Part shown: positions 60,892 through 64,000 of the stretch, piece by piece
How the letters are laid out: every line of letters starts with the position of its first letter
Numbering within the stretch: the stretch's first letter is position 1
From: Nitzschia sp. DOCU1
Lineage: Eukaryota; Bacillariophyta; Bacillariophyceae; Bacillariales; Bacillariaceae
Length of the DNA stretch: 64,000 bases
Assembly (NCBI GenBank): GCA_951394045.1
Contig: OX595992.1
Location: forward strand, 2,294,001 to 2,358,000
Reading direction: 5' to 3'
Program-made: the position numbers and the translations under genes
Notes under the pieces: generated by a model
Told to the model about the DNA's origin: nothing
The model's database searches: none
The model's input: the letters and a program-made list of their open reading frames with translations, nothing else

Positions 60892-61700
60892 CTGCATACA
60901 AAAGCGTAGACCCGCCAAAGAAGAGCCAAAAATCCATCACACCCAAGTTCTTGACGACCATGTACAAGCACTTTGTAGATGATGATGGACGAAACCACGG
61001 CGACACGATGAACGCCCACTTTGTGGATCTCTACCTAGGGATGTTCTTCTTTGCGGGAAGGTGCTGCGAGTATTGCGTCACAAAAGAAGCAGGGAGAACC
61101 AAACGCCTAACAATGGCAGATGTGACATTTCGGGATGATCAAAGACTCGTAATGACGGTGGATAACGAAAGGAGCCTTGATATGGCGAAGTATGTCACTC
61201 TCAGATTTAAGGACCAAAAGAACCGCGTCAAAAGCGAGAGCCGAACCCAAGGGAGAACCGGGAACAAAATATTGGACCCCGTCTCACGACTTGGGTACGC
61301 CGTGCTCAGAATCAAACGACGCGTGAAAGATTGGAGTGGAGACACCGAGTTGTGCACAATAGGGCGCGAGTCGAATGTGTTGAGAATCACAGAAGAGATT
61401 GCCCTAGAAACGGTGCGAAGCATATGTAGAATTTACGGGGGAAGCAAAGAGTTTGGATTCGACCCATCCGAGATTGGTAACCGCTCCCTCAGATCAGGGG
61501 CCGCAATGGCGTTGGCTCTCAGTCCCAAGAACCACCCAGACTTAAGAATCAAGACACTGGGAAGATGGAAATCTGACGCTTTCCTGGCATACATACGACC
61601 CCAGATACTAGAGCTGACGAGCAACCTAGCCGGAGACATGGTGAAGAATGCTGCCACGTACACCATGGCGGACCAGGCAGACATGAGACTAGATCTCTAG
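60633..61700 (+). CDS. ORF3, DIRS-type tyrosine recombinase
   Basis: 355 residues from the ATG at 60633, overlapping ORF2 in the +2 frame by 259 bp. The box I Arg is in FFFAGRCCEYC (near 61055). Box II reads IGNRSLRSGAAMAL (near 61475), where the usual H-S-L-R is R-S-L-R. The nucleophile Tyr is in LGRWKSDAFLAYIRPQI (near 61590), matching diatom DIRS/integrase-like proteins. The enzyme integrates the circular cDNA intermediate. The His-to-Arg change may weaken catalysis, though HxxR His is the most variable of the catalytic set. Confidence 0.88.
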   Translation: MDLDYDEIDQLPEQEKDVFGKAFLETVRTGRFNEGGQLVGKRDRPVAASTVRGAASAVASALRRHLKRSPFHDNEGRLRPALGELIAAYKSVDPPKKSQKSITPKFLTTMYKHFVDDDGRNHGDTMNAHFVDLYLGMFFFAGRCCEYCVTKEAGRTKRLTMADVTFRDDQRLVMTVDNERSLDMAKYVTLRFKDQKNRVKSESRTQGRTGNKILDPVSRLGYAVLRIKRRVKDWSGDTELCTIGRESNVLRITEEIALETVRSICRIYGGSKEFGFDPSEIGNRSLRSGAAMALALSPKNHPDLRIKTLGRWKSDAFLAYIRPQILELTSNLAGDMVKNAATYTMADQADMRLDL

Positions 61701-61775
61701 CAGGACGAAGAAGTCAACACACGATCCAAGGAGAAGGCTTAAGGGAGCTGAGTCACATCGGGAGTTCACTGGCCA

Positions 61776-61947
61776 CCCACCATCCCTTAAACCTTGAGCG
61801 ATCGAGGCAAGGCGATGGACTTTGAGGGGGAAGCCCAAAAAGGGGGCTTAGGCCATTTGAAATACCTCAAGGCACGACCACTAGTAGCACTAGAGTACAT
61901 CGGGCAACCGTCTAGTAGTCGACGGGAGTAGCTTGACGCTTGCGTCA
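61776..61947 (+). repeat. Split direct repeat B1
   Basis: Begins CCCACCATCCCTTAAACCTT, ends GACGCTTGCGTCA. Abuts A2 with a 2-bp overlap (CA). Differs from B2 at one base (GAGCGATCG versus GAGCAATCG). Confidence 0.95.
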
Positions 61948-62134
61948 TGCATACTCCCGGCGACGGACGGACGGACAGAAGCCCCGAAGAAGTTCTGGCC
62001 ACAAACTATCGGAATGACCGGAAGCCAGAGACTAGCTTCGGAGGGGCGACCCGATGAGAGAGTGAGAGAGGAGTCACAATCTCATCGGAAACGAAGAGTC
62101 ATCGCCCCTTGCGTCTAGCTGTAGCGTTTTAAAA
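61946..62134 (+). repeat. Split direct repeat A2
   Basis: Second copy of A, 189 bp, 188 identical to A1. Forms the internal B1-A2 junction expected from a circular intermediate. Confidence 0.95.
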
Positions 62135-62139
62135 ACCCG

Positions 62140-62311
62140 CCCACCATCCCTTAAACCTTGAGCAATCGAGGCAAGGCGATGGACTTTGAGGGGGAAGCCC
62201 AAAAAGGGGGCTTAGGCCATTTGAAATACCTCAAGGCACGACCACTAGTAGCACTAGAGTACATCGGGCAACCGTCTAGTAGTCGACGGGAGTAGCTTGA
62301 CGCTTGCGTCA
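62140..62311 (+). repeat. Split direct repeat B2 (right end of the element)
   Basis: Second copy of B, 172 bp with one difference. The sequence diverges after GCGTCA at 62311, which marks the right element boundary. 62312-62604 then holds the 5' flank of the second GT92 gene, without other features. Confidence 0.95.
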
Positions 62312-62604
62312 CTCTACGATTTCCCTTTGGTCAAAGGAGTCCAAAACACCCGGATCTATCCCGAAAAGGAATTTTGCCCCACCACACCATCACATGTTGT
62401 ATCGTAAACGGATCGACGATAACGAACGAAACGATGGCCCTGGAAGTTGCCTCCGCTACCAGCATTAGACTGACTCTTCTCGCCTGATTCTCTCACTGTA
62501 AACATGGATCCTCCTGGTCTCCATTCCTGGAGCTGTTGATAGGGCCGGGGTTAGTACAGGGAAGGGCGGCTCTCGACGGGCCTCTCTCTACAGGCAGAGA
62601 AATC

Positions 62605-64000
62605 ATGTCACCCGCACGACGAGTTGCCAGCTTGAGGAAGCTGCCGGTCTTATTTGGTGCACTGCTAGTGTTCTCTATCCTTCTCTCCTTTCAAGGCACA
62701 CAATGGTCAACTTCTGTTATGACCCAGCTTTCAGCCACTCCCGACCACAGCGAAGCTGGCGTCGCCCCAGTGGAACAAGAAGCCGCCCTCCGTTCTACAC
62801 GAGGTACCAATTCCACTATAGAGTCACCGTTATCGAAATCCACAAAGACTTCCCAGCAGTCGATCGGCCACAAGTCGGGGTCGACGCTCTCAGAGTCCAG
62901 CGGCTCTACATCCTCTCTCCTAGCGAAACCTTTGACGGCATCTGCTGCTTCCACTACGAAAAAGAATTCAACATTTTCGGCTTGTCTGTTGATCAAAGAT
63001 GACAATGACATCCTGAATGAGTGGATTGCATATCACTATCATGTATTGAATCTTCGGAATCTGATTGTTGCCACCGATCCCTTCTCTGAAACTTCGCCGT
63101 CATCCCTCTTGGAACAATGGCGACAACCCCCATTTAACATGAACATTGTCGAATGGCACGACAAGGATTTCATGCCGGAGTATTTTCTGCAAGGCCACTA
63201 TGATCGAGTCCCTTCATTTCTTCCCGCTCATCTTCAAAACAATCCAAAAGCATCCATCTGGCACAAGCACGAAATGAAGAATCCCGAATCGGTCAGAAAC
63301 TTGACCGTCGAAGAGATCGAGGCCGACCTCCTTCAGATCAACAATCATCGGTTCCGTCAAGCCACATTTGTCAGTCGTTGTTTTAGGCACTTTTGGGAGA
63401 AGCAGAATAAATGGGTCGTACATATTGACACTGATGAGTACGTGGTAATCAATCCCCGGCTGCGAGCACGGCCACGGGCCGTCAAAGGTGTGGACCTGCC
63501 GCCGATACCGTCCGCTGGAATAATAGTGCAATTCCTGAACGACATGTATCTACAATACCCAAAACGGCTCTTGCCAAGTTGTTTGATGATGCCCACCATT
63601 CTCTTTGGGGCAACAGAAAACAAAAATGCCACGCTTCTCGCCAAAGTTCCATCGGGTTGGAATCGGACTCGCTTTGAATCGATGCGCTGGACCTATCATG
63701 CGAATCTTACAGAAATCGCCAATGGCTTACAGAAGGCCATTGTCGATGTCTCCACCCTACCGGATGACCATCCCATCTTTGTTACGCAGCTTATCAAGAG
63801 TGTCCATCAGCCTTTGGATAGTTCTTACGATCATTGGAAGAATGGGACTTTCAATCAAATTTGTCGACAAATGACGTTAAAACCAGACGTCGATGCGGTA
63901 CGTTTGTTTCCCTTGACCACCAATCACTACGTGGGATCACTGGAGCGCTATACAGCTCGACAGGATCTACGGCGCAACCTAGCCATTTATCAACAAAAGG
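62605..64000 (+). CDS. GT92-like glycosyltransferase, second copy (3' partial)
   Basis: The ATG at 62605 opens a frame that runs without stop to the window edge (465 codons). It has the same architecture as the 53243 gene: a basic start (MSPARRVASLRK), an anchor LPVLFGALLVFSILLSF, a Ser/Thr stem, then SACLLIKDDNDILNEWIAYH and HIDTDEYVV (near 63430). The stem region is diverged from the first copy, but the start of the catalytic domain is almost identical at the DNA level (one difference in ~105 nt from 63000). An upstream purine/pyrimidine patch (ACCCGCACGACGAG) and the ATG context give no further start clue. The right end is beyond the window. Confidence 0.88.
   Translation, partial: MSPARRVASLRKLPVLFGALLVFSILLSFQGTQWSTSVMTQLSATPDHSEAGVAPVEQEAALRSTRGTNSTIESPLSKSTKTSQQSIGHKSGSTLSESSGSTSSLLAKPLTASAASTTKKNSTFSACLLIKDDNDILNEWIAYHYHVLNLRNLIVATDPFSETSPSSLLEQWRQPPFNMNIVEWHDKDFMPEYFLQGHYDRVPSFLPAHLQNNPKASIWHKHEMKNPESVRNLTVEEIEADLLQINNHRFRQATFVSRCFRHFWEKQNKWVVHIDTDEYVVINPRLRARPRAVKGVDLPPIPSAGIIVQFLNDMYLQYPKRLLPSCLMMPTILFGATENKNATLLAKVPSGWNRTRFESMRWTYHANLTEIANGLQKAIVDVSTLPDDHPIFVTQLIKSVHQPLDSSYDHWKNGTFNQICRQMTLKPDVDAVRLFPLTTNHYVGSLERYTARQDLRRNLAIYQQK

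Larger units (their letters stand above)
55286..62311 (+). mobile_element. DIRS-order (PAT/Ngaro-like) retrotransposon with split direct repeats
   Basis: 7026 bp bounded by A1 (55286-55474) and B2 (62140-62311). The internal block B1 (61776-61947)-A2 (61946-62134) completes the A1...B1-A2-B2 arrangement that defines split-direct-repeat elements of the DIRS order. The ORFs are in the expected order: gag-like, reverse transcriptase/RNase H, tyrosine recombinase. A1/A2 differ at 1 of 189 bases and B1/B2 at 1 of 172, so the insertion is young. The RT ORF is interrupted by a TRIM, making this copy non-autonomous. It separates two GT92 genes. Confidence 0.92.

Noticed and set aside
55286..62134. 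Interpretation of A1/A2 as LTRs of an LTR retrotransposon
   Set aside because: A second repeat pair B1/B2 interleaves with A, and the element encodes a tyrosine recombinase with no protease or DDE integrase.

Overview
The window looks like nuclear DNA of a stramenopile alga, most likely a diatom. The evidence is short GT-AG introns (69-163 bp), secretory or plastid presequences with an Ala-Phe motif (GNAT protein at 25.7 kb, SDR protein at 34.2 kb), widely spaced genes on both strands, and several transposon classes, some known from diatoms. The species cannot be named from the sequence alone. Gene models below were spliced by hand from GT/AG sites and reading frame.

Layout. (1) 1-7.65 kb: an AT-richer, one-strand cassette. 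It holds a large helicase with a C-terminal GIY-YIG nuclease (open at the left edge), an intron-containing Cys/His protein, an Asn/Thr-rich protein and a Cys-knuckle protein. I read it as a Helitron-like or otherwise unclassified multi-gene mobile element. (2) 8.5-15.2 kb: host genes, namely a SET-like protein, MoaC, a four-exon secreted protein and a Cys-rich secreted protein. (3) 15.6-22.4 kb: a repeat-dense gene-poor stretch with a perfect 31-bp inverted repeat, a fold-back element, a degenerate repeat field, three hairpins with one common loop but different stems, and a palindromic MITE-like element; a secreted protein gene sits inside it. (4) 22.6-36 kb: housekeeping genes, namely SF3B5 (4 exons, one of 22 nt), an ankyrin-like protein, two GNAT acetyltransferases (one NAA60/NatF-like), an endonuclease III homologue lacking its iron-sulfur cysteines, a membrane glycoprotein-like protein, an SDR and a PLAC8 protein. 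(5) 36.6-39.3 kb: a tandem pair of small membrane proteins with a relic of another family between them, then a MITE-like repeat. (6) 40.2-44.85 kb: a SAP-like hypothetical protein and a Crypton-type tyrosine recombinase gene broken by one in-frame TAG. (7) 44.8-50.9 kb: a tandem array of Cys-rich, probably GPI-anchored surface proteins (one-domain copy, internally deleted copy, three-domain copy). (8) 51-54.9 kb: a galactose-binding-like protein and a GT92-like glycosyltransferase. (9) 55.3-62.3 kb: a complete, young DIRS-order retrotransposon with split direct repeats A1...B1-A2-B2, whose RT ORF is interrupted by a 544-bp TRIM with 61-bp LTRs and a 5-bp target duplication. (10) 62.6-64.0 kb: a second GT92 gene running off the right edge.

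The housekeeping genes do not form one pathway. The main biology is the interplay of tandemly duplicated surface-protein and glycosyltransferase families with mobile elements, including two unrelated tyrosine-recombinase elements and a helicase/nuclease cassette.
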